NCBI GenBank assembly: GCA_000437855.1
Contig: FR902169.1
Span: forward strand, 1-64,000
Length of the DNA: 64,000 nucleotides
From: Clostridium sp. CAG:567
Lineage (GTDB): Bacteria; Bacillota; Clostridia; TANB77; CAG-508
Direction: 5' to 3'
In this document: piece after piece, positions 8,959 through 17,803 of the stretch
Layout: each line of letters opens with the position of its first letter
How positions within the stretch are numbered: position 1 is the stretch's first letter
Program-made: the position numbers and the translations under genes
Notes under the pieces: generated by a model
Told to the model about the DNA's origin: nothing
The model's input: the letters and a program-made list of their open reading frames with translations, nothing else
The model's database searches: none

Positions 8959-9642
8959 TTATTTTATTGATTTTTTTCTTTGCATAATAATAATTGTAAA
9001 TAAAATAAATACTACTGTTATTCCCAATAAATTAACAACTTCAGACATTGATATTAATCCTGCTGGGAATTTTTGATAATTGCTCATTAAATCAATAATA
9101 GAAAAGTTATCATTTAGGTTTGGTAAAAACCATGAGCTTACAAAAAATACTATTGTAACAACTGCAGAAATAATTTGATTTTCTGTTAAACTAGATATAA
9201 ACATTCCTATAGAAATTGCAGCCATTCCTACTAGTAAAAATCCTAGTATCATAACAAGTGTTGGCACTAAGTTTGGTGCTTTAAAAAAGCATAAAATTGC
9301 ATAATATATAAGTGAAAATATTAATGTTATTACTATTACACTAACACCTGCGAAAAATTTTCCAAGTACTATTTCAGTAATACTTCTTGGAGATGTTAGT
9401 AATAATTGCTCTGTTCCATTTTTTCTTTCTTCTGCAAACATTCTCATTGTTAGTATTGGAACAATAATTAGTAGCCCATACCTTGCTGTATTAAAGTATA
9501 AATTTCCTATGTCATATCCTCCTACACTAACAGTTGTTAGGTAGAAAAATAAACTAAATATTAATAAAAATAAGCCTATTGTTATATATCCTGTAGGAGA
9601 TAAAAAATAACTTTTTAATTCTTTTTTATAAATTGCAAACAT
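8959..9642 (-). CDS. ABC-2 type permease (GldF-like)
   Basis: 227 aa with six predicted membrane helices in the ABC-2 arrangement; MFAIYKKELKSYFLSPTGY at the N-terminus and the cytoplasmic stretch RMFAEERKNGTEQLLLTSP (the permease-ATPase coupling segment) are typical of the GldF/NosY group. Its start overlaps the stop of the ATPase gene (TAATG), so translation is coupled. Forms the membrane channel of an exporter with the ATPase upstream and GldG-like protein downstream. Confidence 0.87.
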   Translation of the reverse strand: MFAIYKKELKSYFLSPTGYITIGLFLLIFSLFFYLTTVSVGGYDIGNLYFNTARYGLLIIVPILTMRMFAEERKNGTEQLLLTSPRSITEIVLGKFFAGVSVIVITLIFSLIYYAILCFFKAPNLVPTLVMILGFLLVGMAAISIGMFISSLTENQIISAVVTIVFFVSSWFLPNLNDNFSIIDLMSNYQKFPAGLISMSEVVNLLGITVVFILFTIIIMQRKKSIK

Positions 9643-10685
9643 TACTCTTTTCCTCCTTTACTTTGTTTTTTAGCTTTCTTTTCTTCTTTTTCTTTAATTT
9701 TCTTTTCCTTTATTTTCTCTTTTGATTCTTCTTTGTTTGTATTTTCTTTTTTGTCAGAATCAATTAATTTTATAAATGCATCTTCTAATGTGGATTCATC
9801 CTTTTTAAGTTCAAAAATTGTGATATCCTGTTTTGGTAAAATTTCAAATATTTTTTTTCTTAAGTCAACCTTATCTGCTGATGTAACAGCATATTGTTTT
9901 GTACCATCTTCATTATCTTTTACCAATTTAATCTCTTCAATTTCTTTAACTTCTTCTTTTAGGTTTTTCATTTTTTCATTTTTGTCTTCAACTGTAACAA
10001 GAATTGTATTTTTCTCTTTTGTTTTATTTTCCAAGTTTTCAGGAGTATCTATCACAACAATTTTTCCGTGATTTATAATTATTACTCTTTCACAAATTTG
10101 GCTAACTTCTGATAGAATATGGCTACTTAAAATTACCGTATGTTTTTTTCCTAGTTCCTTTATTAGACTTCTAATTTCAGTAATTTGCTTTGGATCAAGT
10201 CCAACCGTAGGTTCATCTAGAATTATTACTTCTGGATTTCCTACTAAAGCTCCTGCCATACTTACTCTTTGTTTATATCCTCTTGATAAATTTTTAATTA
10301 GCTTGTTTTGTACATCTTTTAATCCTGTTTCTTCAATTGCTTTTTCTACTGCTTCTTTTCTTTCCTTAGCTTTAACATCTTTTAGCTCAGCCATATAATT
10401 TACGAATTCTCTTGCAGTTAGTTCTGTATACAAAGGAACCCCCTCTGGCATATACCCAATTTGTTTTTTTGCTTTCTTTGATTTTTTTACAATATCAAAG
10501 CCATTAATAATAATTTGCCCTTCTGTAGGCTCAATAAATCCTGTTATCATATTCATAGTTGTAGTTTTTCCTGCTCCATTAGGACCTAAAAAACCAACTA
10601 CTTCACCATCTTTTATTGTAAAATTAATATTGTCTACTGCTTTGATATTAGGATATTTTTTCGTGACATTTTTTACTTCTATCAC
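9642..10685 (-). CDS. ABC transporter ATP-binding protein (CcmA/GldA type)
   Basis: 347 aa. Walker A GPNGAGKTTT near residue 36, Q-loop region YMPEGVPLY, signature LSRGYKQRV near residue 134, Walker B VIILDEPTVGLDP near residue 154, H-loop ILSSHILSEV. After about residue 215 a C-terminal DUF4162-like accessory domain is followed by a remarkable Lys/Glu tail (last ~35 residues, mostly K and E) absent from most homologues. First gene of the exporter operon; AGGAGG precedes the ATG. Confidence 0.92.
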   Translation of the reverse strand: MIEVKNVTKKYPNIKAVDNINFTIKDGEVVGFLGPNGAGKTTTMNMITGFIEPTEGQIIINGFDIVKKSKKAKKQIGYMPEGVPLYTELTAREFVNYMAELKDVKAKERKEAVEKAIEETGLKDVQNKLIKNLSRGYKQRVSMAGALVGNPEVIILDEPTVGLDPKQITEIRSLIKELGKKHTVILSSHILSEVSQICERVIIINHGKIVVIDTPENLENKTKEKNTILVTVEDKNEKMKNLKEEVKEIEEIKLVKDNEDGTKQYAVTSADKVDLRKKIFEILPKQDITIFELKKDESTLEDAFIKLIDSDKKENTNKEESKEKIKEKKIKEKEEKKAKKQSKGGKE

Positions 10686-10830
10686 TTTAGATTCCTCCTT
10701 TTTCTTGTTTCCGTATGTTTTATACCTCGTTATCTTATCACTATCTTATTTCCCTGGCAATGTTTTTGTAAATATTTCACATAGAATTTACATTTTTTGA
10801 ATATAAATCAAATCAAAGAGGTGTAACTTT

Positions 10831-11439
10831 ATGGAATTTATTTATCCTTTTTTTATTTCATTTTTGATGGTTTTTGTGAGCGAACTTGGTGATAAAACTC
10901 AACTTTTAGTTTTATCTTTTTCTGGTAAAGATAAAACTTTTAAAATTTTATTAGGTGTTGCCATTGGCTCCTTTTTTAGTCATGGATTGGCTATTTTATT
11001 GGGAAGTAGTCTAGCACTTTTTGAAAATCAAATTTTACATCATACAATTGAATTAATTACATATTCTTCTTTTATTATAATGGGAATTCTCTCTTTACTA
11101 CCTAAAAAAGAAAAATTAGTAATGGATAATTCCAAAAAAGAAAATTTACTATATAAAATTACAAATTTAAAAATTAATTATTGTTTTTTAATTGCATTAT
11201 GCATAATGGTTGGGGAACTTGGAGATAAAACTTTTTTAGCATCTATTGGACTTGGAATTCAATATTCTAACTATAAACTCTCTTTAATTTTAGGTGCAAT
11301 TTTCGCAATGGTTGCATGTGATTATATTGCTATAGTTTTAGGAAGATTTTTAAATAAATATATTTCTGAACAATCAATGCAAAAACTTTCTGGAATTCTA
11401 TTTTTGATTTTTGGATTTATCGGTTTTATTTCAATGTAA
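10831..11439 (+). CDS. GDT1/TMEM165 (UPF0016) family membrane transporter
   Basis: 202 aa, six membrane helices in two inverted halves, each with the family motif: SELGDKTQLL near residue 18 and GELGDKTFLA near residue 128. The acidic residues of ExGDK(T) are the cation site; characterised relatives move Mn2+ and/or Ca2+ out of the cytosol. No yybP-ykoY manganese riboswitch is evident in the 145-bp leader. Shortly followed by yhbY on the same strand. Confidence 0.88.
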   Translation: MEFIYPFFISFLMVFVSELGDKTQLLVLSFSGKDKTFKILLGVAIGSFFSHGLAILLGSSLALFENQILHHTIELITYSSFIIMGILSLLPKKEKLVMDNSKKENLLYKITNLKINYCFLIALCIMVGELGDKTFLASIGLGIQYSNYKLSLILGAIFAMVACDYIAIVLGRFLNKYISEQSMQKLSGILFLIFGFIGFISM

Positions 11440-11505
11440 ATTGCTTTTTTAGCTTAATCATGTTATAATTATATAGTCGAAAATAAATAAGAAAGAGGAA
11501 TAATT

Positions 11506-11793
11506 ATGACAAGTAAACAAAGAGCTTATTTAAGAGGTTTAGCAAACTCAATTGATCCTATTTTTCAAATTGGAAAATCTGGATTGTCTGAAAATTTGTT
11601 AAAACAATTAGATGATGCTTTAGAAGCAAGAGAATTAATTAAAATAAATGTATTAGAAAATTCTGGCGAAGATGTAAAATCTTTAGGTAATACAATTGCA
11701 GATAGTATAAACGCTGTTTGTGTTCAAACTGTAGGAAATAAAATCACTTTATATAGAGCTAGAAAGAAAAATCCAATTATTTTACCAGACTAA
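11506..11793 (+). CDS. yhbY: YhbY family RNA-binding (CRM-domain) protein
   Basis: 95 aa, the usual length. A single CRM domain: LTSKQRAYLRGLA-like N-terminus, the GKSGLSENLLKQLDDAL segment with the conserved GxxG-type loop, and an ending LYRARKKNP. YhbY binds pre-50S ribosomal particles and is thought to help large-subunit assembly. GAAAGAGG precedes the ATG. A bidirectional terminator follows. Confidence 0.92.
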   Translation: MTSKQRAYLRGLANSIDPIFQIGKSGLSENLLKQLDDALEARELIKINVLENSGEDVKSLGNTIADSINAVCVQTVGNKITLYRARKKNPIILPD

Positions 11794-11795
11794 AA

Positions 11796-11824
11796 AAACA
11801 ATCCTTATTTTAAGGATTGTTTTT
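11796..11824. terminator. Bidirectional terminator
   Basis: Perfect stem aaacaatcctta/taaggattgttt with T-runs on both strands, between yhbY and a convergent membrane-protein gene. Confidence 0.85.
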
Positions 11825-12535
11825 TAATAAATCTCTTACATATACTTGATTGCCTTCTCTGTCTTTTGTTCTTAAATTTGGAAATGTTTTTTCCATACGC
11901 TCATTTGTAAAATAGTCATTTTCTATTTTAGAAATTATACTATTATTATTTTTTGTTTCAATTGTCTCATTATAATATGTTGCAATCGCACGATTTTCGT
12001 AAGTATTTATGCTCCATATAGTTACAAGCATATCAATTAATAAAAATAATGCAAACGCTATTTCAATAGGCCATTTTATTTTGCCAGAAATCTTATTAAC
12101 CAGCTTATCCATCCTTGGCTTTACAAATCTCATCATTCCAATTGTTAAAAATCCCCAAAACAATGAATATAACAAGCAAATTCTACCGTTTATATCTTTT
12201 CCAACATAAGAATAATCCCAAAATCTAGCACCATATATAGCTTCTATACAGTAGCTTAATAAATATTCAACAACCGAACCTATTAAATATCCCAATATAA
12301 ATAATTTAAAATAGTTTTTCTTGTCCACCTTGTTTAATAATATTATTAAGCATGTACCACCTACTCCATATATTGGGCAAAATGGACCCCATATAAATCC
12401 TTTTCTACTTTCCCAAATTCCCATAGTAAATCGTGCATATAAAGTTTCTATTGCTAAGCCCAACATGCTAAATAATACAAAATACCAGAAAATTTGATGT
12501 ACATTAATCTTTTTTTCTTCTTCCATATATTTCAC
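11810..12535 (-). CDS. CmpB-type putative ABC transporter permease (COG4905)
   Basis: 241 aa, five to six membrane helices. FWYFVLFSMLGLAIETLYA followed by GFIWGPFCPIYGVGG (near residue 50) is the signature of the ABC_trans_CmpB family. The label 'permease' is inherited; no ATPase partner is adjacent and the function is not established. A soluble C-terminal segment (about 190-241) ends the protein. Single gene, convergent with yhbY. Confidence 0.78.
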   Translation of the reverse strand: MKYMEEEKKINVHQIFWYFVLFSMLGLAIETLYARFTMGIWESRKGFIWGPFCPIYGVGGTCLIILLNKVDKKNYFKLFILGYLIGSVVEYLLSYCIEAIYGARFWDYSYVGKDINGRICLLYSLFWGFLTIGMMRFVKPRMDKLVNKISGKIKWPIEIAFALFLLIDMLVTIWSINTYENRAIATYYNETIETKNNNSIISKIENDYFTNERMEKTFPNLRTKDREGNQVYVRDLLKNNP

Positions 12536-12592
12536 CTGTTTTGATTATAACTTACCTTTATATTTTTTTCCAGTGTTTTTTACTATTTTTTA

Positions 12593-12621
12593 TTGACAGG
12601 ATTTAAAAATCGTGTTATTAT
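12593..12621 (+). promoter_or_regulatory. Promoter of tRNA-Arg(TCT)
   Basis: TTGACA (12593-12598), 17-nt spacer, TATTAT (12616-12621); 40 nt before the tRNA. Confidence 0.8.
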
Positions 12622-12661
12622 AGTATTTGCTAATAGATAAATATTTTTTCTATTCACTAAT

Positions 12662-12737
<76 letters not shown>

Positions 12738-12738
<1 letters not shown>

Positions 12739-12780
12739 AAAAGATATTCATATATAATATGAATATCTTTTTTATTTTTT
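12738..12780 (+). terminator. Terminator of tRNA-Arg(TCT)
   Basis: Perfect 16-bp stem aaaaagatattcatat / atatgaatatcttttt with a T-rich tail. Confidence 0.85.
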
Positions 12781-12925
12781 CATGATATCAATATATAATT
12801 TTATTATTGATTAAGATTTTATTTAATCATAAAATTGTAATGACAAATAAATCTAATATTTAAAAATCATATAGTCTTATATAATAAATTTTTAAACATT
12901 AGTTTGAAATGGGGAAATTACAAAT

Positions 12926-13306
12926 ATGAATATTGATAGAATGATGAACATTTATAGTGTATTTACTGGATGTAAAATGGGTAAATCAATTGATAATGAG
13001 CAAAAAAGTAAAATAGTTGAAATTTTAGCTCAGGAAATATCGGCAGTATGTAAGACTAAAACAAGAAATTATAAATCTATTAAATGAAAATGATATAGGT
13101 TATTTGATAAATCGTACTGGAAGATTTAGTAGAATATGCCAAGACGGAATTTATAGTCCTACTAGTAATAATTTGTATGTAAAAGACGAATATATTGAAT
13201 ATATGATTGAATCTGGTAAAAGTAGCATAGTTGTTATTCATGAAGCAATACATAAGTTACAAAAACTCTCATTGCCAGAACAAGCATCTCAAGGCATTCA
13301 AACTTA
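12926..13306 (+). pseudogene. Frameshifted gene with HExxH motif (putative small metallopeptidase remnant)
   Basis: An ATG at 12926 opens a 53-codon frame (frame 2) ending at 13087. From about 13040 the protein sense clearly continues one base over, in frame 3 (RQYVRLKQEIINLLNENDIGY...), through to the stop at 13306. Joined at the shift the product would be about 126 aa and contain VVIHEAIHKLQK, an HExxH zinc-protease-like motif (His, Glu, His). The C-terminus stops about 20 residues after the motif, so a third zinc ligand is missing. I read it as a decayed fragment of a peptidase-type protein; family not recognised. It lies between tRNA-Arg(TCT) and the M18 gene. Confidence 0.55.
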
Positions 13307-13330
13307 ACATTGTTGACCCTTCAAGTCCTC

Positions 13331-13366
13331 AGCTTATTTAGTGGATATCATTCCACTAAATAAGCT
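13331..13366. repeat. Perfect 15-bp inverted repeat
   Basis: Arms agcttatttagtgga (13331-13345) and tccactaaataagct (13352-13366), 6-nt loop. No T-run follows on either strand, so it is not a standard terminator; it directly trails the HExxH pseudogene. Confidence 0.6.
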
Positions 13367-13380
13367 TTGATGGCACATAT

Positions 13381-13420
13381 AAACGTAGCTAAATAATTTA
13401 GCTACGTTTTTTTATTTTTT
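13381..13420 (+). terminator. Intrinsic terminator
   Basis: Perfect 13-bp stem aaacgtagctaaa/tttagctacgttt followed by a long T-rich tail on the plus strand; between the pseudogene and the convergent M18 gene. Confidence 0.8.
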
Positions 13421-13426
13421 ATTTAA

Positions 13427-14836
13427 TTATGCATTTTTCCAAAATGCCTCATATCCCCTATGTGCTTCATATAAATCTAATTTACTTGTAACCTCATAAG
13501 GTGAATGCATTGAAAGTACCGGAACACCACAATCAATAACATCTATTCCTTTATTAGCTAAAATATATGCTATTGTGCCTCCTCCTCCAATATCTACTTT
13601 TCCAAGTTCAGCAATTTGATATCTAACATCATTTTCTTCAAATATCTTTCTAACTTCTGCCACAAACTCAGCATTTGCATCAGATGCTCCAGATTTTCCT
13701 CTAGCTCCTGTATATTTATTAAGTCCTATTCCTCTTCCTAAATATGATGCATTATTTTTTTCTGAAACACTTGCATATATTGGATCTAGTCCAGCATCCA
13801 CATCTGCTGATAACATTTTAGAATTACAAAAAACTTTTTCCAATAAATTAGGTCTATTTATTCCTAATTTGTTTAATATTTCTGAAATGAATGTATCAAA
13901 TACATGTGATTCCATACCTGTATTTCCCATACTTCCGATCTCCTCTTTATCAGATATAATGCATACTGCTGTCTTAACAGGATTTTGCACATTCATTAAT
14001 GCTGTTAAAGATGCATAAACACATATTTTATCATCTTGCCCATAACCAGCAACCATGCTATTATCAAATCCCATGCTTCTGCAAGGCATTGCTGGTACTA
14101 ACTCTATTTCTGAACTTAATAAATCTTTTTCTGTTATTCCATATTTTTCATTTAATATATTTAAAATATTTAATTTAACAGATTCAGCTATTTCACTACC
14201 TATTGGCATACTTCCAATTAGTAAATTTAAATCTTCTCCATCAATTCCGTCTGCTAATTTTTTCTTCATTTGGTCTTGTGCTAAGTGTGGTAATAAATCT
14301 GTAATTGTAAATATTGGATCATTCATATCTTCTCCTATATTTACAGTTATTTTTTCGCCATTTGTTTTAACTATAACTCCATGTATTGCTAGTGGAATTG
14401 TTGTCCATTGATATTTTTTTATTCCACCATAATAATGTGTTTTTAAGTATGCAAATTCAGAATCTTCATATAAAGGATTTGGTTTTAAGTCTAACCTTGG
14501 AGAATCTGCATGTGCACCTATTATATTCATTCCCTCTTCAATACTTTTTTCTCCTATAACAGCTAAATACATGCTTTTTCCACGGTTGTTCCAGTAAACT
14601 TTATCTCCTGGTTTTAAAGTTTCACAATCTTTTATATCTTTAAATCCATTTTGATGTGCTATCTCTGTTGAAGTATTTATAATCTCTCTTTCTGTCTTTG
14701 ATTTATTCATATAATTTATATAGCCTTTAGCATATTCAAAAATTTTTTGTTTTTGTTCTTCTGTTTTTGCATTCCAGCCATTTTCCTTTTTATTAAATAA
14801 TTTACTTTTTAATTCTTCAGCTTCTTTTTTGTCCAT
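13427..14836 (-). CDS. M18 family aminopeptidase
   Basis: 469 aa, normal for bacterial M18 (aspartyl aminopeptidase-like) enzymes, cytosolic dinuclear zinc peptidases that remove N-terminal residues. Metal and active-site regions are recognisable: IIGAHADSPRLDLKP near residue 83 (His, Asp), IISDKEEIGSMGNTGMES near residue 295 (catalytic Glu pair), SADVDAGLDP, GGGGTIAYILA near residue 418 and VLSMHSPYEV near residue 442 (last His ligand). Member of the clostridial group often named aminopeptidase 1. GGAGACAAA precedes the ATG; the gene stands alone. Confidence 0.93.
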   Translation of the reverse strand: MDKKEAEELKSKLFNKKENGWNAKTEEQKQKIFEYAKGYINYMNKSKTEREIINTSTEIAHQNGFKDIKDCETLKPGDKVYWNNRGKSMYLAVIGEKSIEEGMNIIGAHADSPRLDLKPNPLYEDSEFAYLKTHYYGGIKKYQWTTIPLAIHGVIVKTNGEKITVNIGEDMNDPIFTITDLLPHLAQDQMKKKLADGIDGEDLNLLIGSMPIGSEIAESVKLNILNILNEKYGITEKDLLSSEIELVPAMPCRSMGFDNSMVAGYGQDDKICVYASLTALMNVQNPVKTAVCIISDKEEIGSMGNTGMESHVFDTFISEILNKLGINRPNLLEKVFCNSKMLSADVDAGLDPIYASVSEKNNASYLGRGIGLNKYTGARGKSGASDANAEFVAEVRKIFEENDVRYQIAELGKVDIGGGGTIAYILANKGIDVIDCGVPVLSMHSPYEVTSKLDLYEAHRGYEAFWKNA

Positions 14837-14928
14837 CTTTTGTCTCCTTCCATTTTTTTGTTATTGTATCACAACATTTTACAATTAGTATACACAATTT
14901 CAAAAAAATTATTTAGTTTTTTTACTTT

Positions 14929-15846
14929 TTATATTAACATTCCTAAAACTAAAATCCCAATATTGTCATTATATATTTCATCAAATTGAGATATCGGAAG
15001 TGGATTTTCACCTATTCCTGCTTCTATTGTATAACCTGGCCTTTTATAATTTTGAATAAACCAATCTTTATATCCTGCAAAACTCGAATTATATGGCACA
15101 TCTGTCAAATTATAACCGCTAACTTTTTCAAATATTTTACCTATTTCATAACCATTTGGTGGATTAATATTTTGAAAATCCCAATAAATTTCTTTTCCCT
15201 GTGTATGATATGATATTGTTAGTTCAAAATTATTTTTTAATGTAAAATTGTATATTGCTAATGCTTCACTTTGTGTTAATGGACCTTCTCCCACAAAATT
15301 TTGAGGTGCAGGTTTTGTATATCCTTGTTCAAATTTTATTTTTCTAGCTTCTTGCCAACCTGCCGGAAATTGTAAATTCAAATCCACTCCATTAGAATTT
15401 GCTTTCCAACCACTTGGAAATGGTATATTAGGAAATTCACTTGAAATTTTTAAATACTTTTTATATATATCACTATTTTTTTCAACTTGATTAGTAACTA
15501 TATCTATTCCATCTGGATTCATCATTGGTAAGATGTATAAAGAAACATTATTAAATAATTTTCGTGCATTTTGACCAAATATTCTACTATTTAGAACATA
15601 GCTTTGACAAAAGTTTTCTACAAATTTCATAAGAAAAATACAACATATATACTCATTTGCATGCATTCCTGCATTATACATTATCTTTCTTCTTCCGGTT
15701 CCTATTTTTATGTATGGAAGCTGTTTGCCAAGTGTACTAAAGCCTATATTTCCTACTTCTAAAAAATTGTATTTACTTTTTAATTCTTGTATGTTTTTCA
15801 TCATTAGTGAATAATAGTATTTTTGATTTGTTGGAACAATACTCAT
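14929..15846 (-). CDS. M14 family zinc carboxypeptidase
   Basis: 305 aa, one M14 domain. HANEY near residue 68 is the HxxE zinc pair, MNPDG near residue 113 the substrate Arg/Asn region, SYHTQG near residue 208 the third zinc His, and IEAGIGENPLP near residue 275 holds the catalytic Glu. The bacterial group includes gamma-D-Glu-meso-DAP peptidases acting on peptidoglycan stem peptides, a plausible substrate here given the surrounding envelope genes. There is no signal peptide or LysM domain, so it may act in the cytoplasm. The SD AGGTGA is within a hairpin whose T-run abuts the ATG. Confidence 0.85.
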   Translation of the reverse strand: MSIVPTNQKYYYSLMMKNIQELKSKYNFLEVGNIGFSTLGKQLPYIKIGTGRRKIMYNAGMHANEYICCIFLMKFVENFCQSYVLNSRIFGQNARKLFNNVSLYILPMMNPDGIDIVTNQVEKNSDIYKKYLKISSEFPNIPFPSGWKANSNGVDLNLQFPAGWQEARKIKFEQGYTKPAPQNFVGEGPLTQSEALAIYNFTLKNNFELTISYHTQGKEIYWDFQNINPPNGYEIGKIFEKVSGYNLTDVPYNSSFAGYKDWFIQNYKRPGYTIEAGIGENPLPISQFDEIYNDNIGILVLGMLI

Positions 15847-15896
15847 AAAAAATCACCTGCTATAATTTATTCAAATTAAGCAGGTAATGTGATTTT
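15847..15896 (-). terminator. Terminator after the nuclease gene, overlapping the M14 RBS
   Basis: Minus strand: AATCAC-attACCTGCT ... AGCAGGT-GATT with a 5-nt bulge, then T6 that leads straight into the ATG at 15846. AGGTGA in the 3' arm is the only SD for the M14 gene. Confidence 0.65.
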
Positions 15897-16608
15897 ATTG
15901 TTTTAACTTACTATAACCATTGCTATAGTCTATTTCTATATTTGGTTGTACATTATAAATATACACATTAAAGCATATTTCATTATTTTCTACAGACTGT
16001 GCTTCTATTTGTACTCCACTTGCCACTAAATTGTTTCCTTCAAATATTGGAGTTACCCTGTATAGTACATGATTATTTTCATTTTCTTTTAAATAGTTTA
16101 ATACCTTTGTTTCAAATGGTAACATTCCGCTTGTGTTAAAATAATTGGTTCCTGTTATAAGGTTTTGTTTATTCGCATTTTCTGCTGATAAACTATACGC
16201 AATTAAATGACAACGATTATATAAGCTTTTTCCATTATACTCTACACTTTGCCAACCAGATGGATATATATGACTAATTGATGTTCTTTTTTCTCCTTCT
16301 TTTGGCATTGTATCTTTTCCTAAATTTGCATACGCAACTCCACATCTACCCAGTTTGTCTAATTTGCTGTATTTTTCAAAGCATTCATTTGTTAAATCAC
16401 TTTGTTCAAAATTTGGAATATTATTATTTATTGTTACATATATTTCTCCATTGTATTCTGGAATTTCGCCTAAATTATAAGATACTTCCTGAGTTGCATT
16501 ATCTAATACATTTTCATCTAGCTCAATATTTCCGAAATAAACTCCTGTAATTATTGCAATTAAAAATATTATACTTGTAATTAATTTTTTTGTTTTTCTT
16601 TTGCTCAT
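15895..16608 (-). CDS. DNA/RNA non-specific endonuclease, membrane-anchored or secreted
   Basis: 237 aa. N-terminal membrane segment (about 8-26) then a NUC1/EndA-like beta-beta-alpha-metal nuclease domain. Landmarks: CGVAYANLGKDTMP, the active-site stretch LYNRCHLIAYSL (near residue 130; NRCH in place of the classical DRGH, as in the firmicute EndA group), QNLITGTNYFNTSGMLPFE (metal-binding Asn and conserved substrate region). Likely degrades extracellular nucleic acids. Forms a two-gene operon with the hypothetical gene upstream (8-bp gap). Confidence 0.82.
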   Translation of the reverse strand: MSKRKTKKLITSIIFLIAIITGVYFGNIELDENVLDNATQEVSYNLGEIPEYNGEIYVTINNNIPNFEQSDLTNECFEKYSKLDKLGRCGVAYANLGKDTMPKEGEKRTSISHIYPSGWQSVEYNGKSLYNRCHLIAYSLSAENANKQNLITGTNYFNTSGMLPFETKVLNYLKENENNHVLYRVTPIFEGNNLVASGVQIEAQSVENNEICFNVYIYNVQPNIEIDYSNGYSKLKQ

Positions 16609-16616
16609 TTTTTCAC

Positions 16617-17171
16617 CTATTTTATATATTTTCCATTTACTCTTTTTACTATATCTCCAACATTAAAGTCTGGATATAATTCTTTATATGTATATATTGA
16701 ACCACTTCCATTTTCATGTGTTAAATAAATTTTATCATCAGTTATTTTTTGCACTACAAAATTAGTATTTTCGTTGTCTCTTAATACTCCATACAAATCA
16801 TCTAATTTGTACCAAGCATCATCACTTTTTATATCTATTTCTCCATTATATAACTCACATTTATCTCCATTTAACTGTACTTTTTGACCTGAGTATAGAT
16901 TATAAAAATCTAATTTATTCATTTTATATATATTTTCATAAATTCCATGATTATGTAATTTCTCCAGTTCATTTTCAGTTGTATATATGTATATATCTTC
17001 TTCTTTTCCATTTTCAGGATTCAGCAATGTTATTTTTTCATTGTCTAAACCATATACTACCCCTATATTCATATTATTCCCCTTATCTAAAGCTTTTGCT
17101 AATTCATTAACGAAACTTGATACAAAATTTTTAGTTTCATTACCTAAAAGATTAAAAATTTCTAAATTCAT
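16617..17171 (-). CDS. Hypothetical protein
   Basis: 184 aa, not recognised. Acidic and soluble, with an N-terminal helix (about 8-32) followed by beta-rich repeats of similar tone (KITLLNPENGKEEDIYIYT, DKIYLTHENGSGSIYTYKE), which could be two copies of a small barrel domain. No signal peptide or membrane helix. Directly upstream of and probably co-transcribed with the secreted-type nuclease, so it might be a regulator or cytosolic inhibitor of it; this is inference only. Confidence 0.55.
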   Translation of the reverse strand: MNLEIFNLLGNETKNFVSSFVNELAKALDKGNNMNIGVVYGLDNEKITLLNPENGKEEDIYIYTTENELEKLHNHGIYENIYKMNKLDFYNLYSGQKVQLNGDKCELYNGEIDIKSDDAWYKLDDLYGVLRDNENTNFVVQKITDDKIYLTHENGSGSIYTYKELYPDFNVGDIVKRVNGKYIK

Positions 17172-17307
17172 AAATTTCCTTTCAAGAATTAAATATTTTT
17201 TTAATAAAATTTTCTTTAATATATCACATATTGTGTATTATTTACAATGCTTTTTTATTGCTTATTGATTTTTTTAATGATACAATTTATTAAAAGTTGG
17301 TGAAAAA

Positions 17308-17613
17308 ATGTATTATACATATATGTTAAGGTGTGCAGATAATTCAATTTATACTGGAATGACAAATGATTTAAATAAAAGAATAAATGAGCATTTAACT
17401 AAAGATAAAAATGGTGCAAAATATACAAAATCACATAATGCTGTAAAACTTGAATCTGCTTGGAAAAGTAAAGATAAATCTTTGGCTTGTAAATTAGAAT
17501 ATCAAATAAAAACTCTTTCAAAAATGCAAAAAGAGTCTTTAATAAATGGCGAAAAATTGTCTAATTATTTAAGTGGGAAAGTTGATTGTAGAAGATATAA
17601 AAGAATTGTTTAA
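17308..17613 (+). CDS. GIY-YIG nuclease-like protein (UPF0213)
   Basis: 101 aa single-domain GIY-YIG protein: YYTYMLRCADNSIYTGMT supplies the two motif strands (Y-x-Y ... IYTG), followed by the conserved LNKRINEH Arg segment. Relatives YazA/YhbQ are small stand-alone nucleases of uncertain role. The gene is the last chromosomal gene before the tRNA-Pro element. Confidence 0.9.
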   Translation: MYYTYMLRCADNSIYTGMTNDLNKRINEHLTKDKNGAKYTKSHNAVKLESAWKSKDKSLACKLEYQIKTLSKMQKESLINGEKLSNYLSGKVDCRRYKRIV

Positions 17614-17623
17614 TTTAGTGAGA

Positions 17624-17656
17624 TAAAAAAGTGGTAAGATTTTTCTTACCACTTTA
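17624..17656. terminator. Terminator shared by GIY-YIG gene and, before insertion, tRNA-Pro
   Basis: Stem aaagtggtaaga/tcttaccacttt with A-run on the left and T-rich right side. On the minus strand the T-run follows the stem, placing it exactly where the terminator of tRNA-Pro would be if the mobile element were removed. Confidence 0.75.
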
Positions 17657-17659
17657 TAC

Positions 17660-17675
17660 TTATGGTCGAGGCGAC
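17660..17675. repeat. Attachment site (distal copy) of the tRNA-Pro element
   Basis: The 16-bp sequence ttatggtcgaggcgac is identical to 27957-27972, which is the CCA end and acceptor arm of tRNA-Pro(TGG). Same orientation; flanks differ on both sides. This is the direct repeat left by site-specific insertion. Confidence 0.88.
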
Positions 17676-17730
17676 TTGTTTTTCACTTCGTCAACCTCTT
17701 ATATATCAAACGTTTCATACGTTATTTCAA

Positions 17731-17750
17731 TTCTAGAACATAATTCTAGA
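17731..17750. repeat. Putative integrase arm-type sites, left end
   Basis: ttctagaac (17731) and ttctaga (17744) lie 60-90 bp inside the element. The same word occurs four times at 27699-27820 near the other end. Confidence 0.55.
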
Positions 17751-17803
17751 AAAAACTAGCTTTTCGGTCTTATTATTCCTTCTACGTCATTCCTTAGTAT
17801 TTT

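Noticed and set aside
10686..10830. Manganese (yybP-ykoY) riboswitch before the GDT1-like gene
   Set aside because: The spacer is short and shows neither the paired helices nor the conserved loop bases of that riboswitch.
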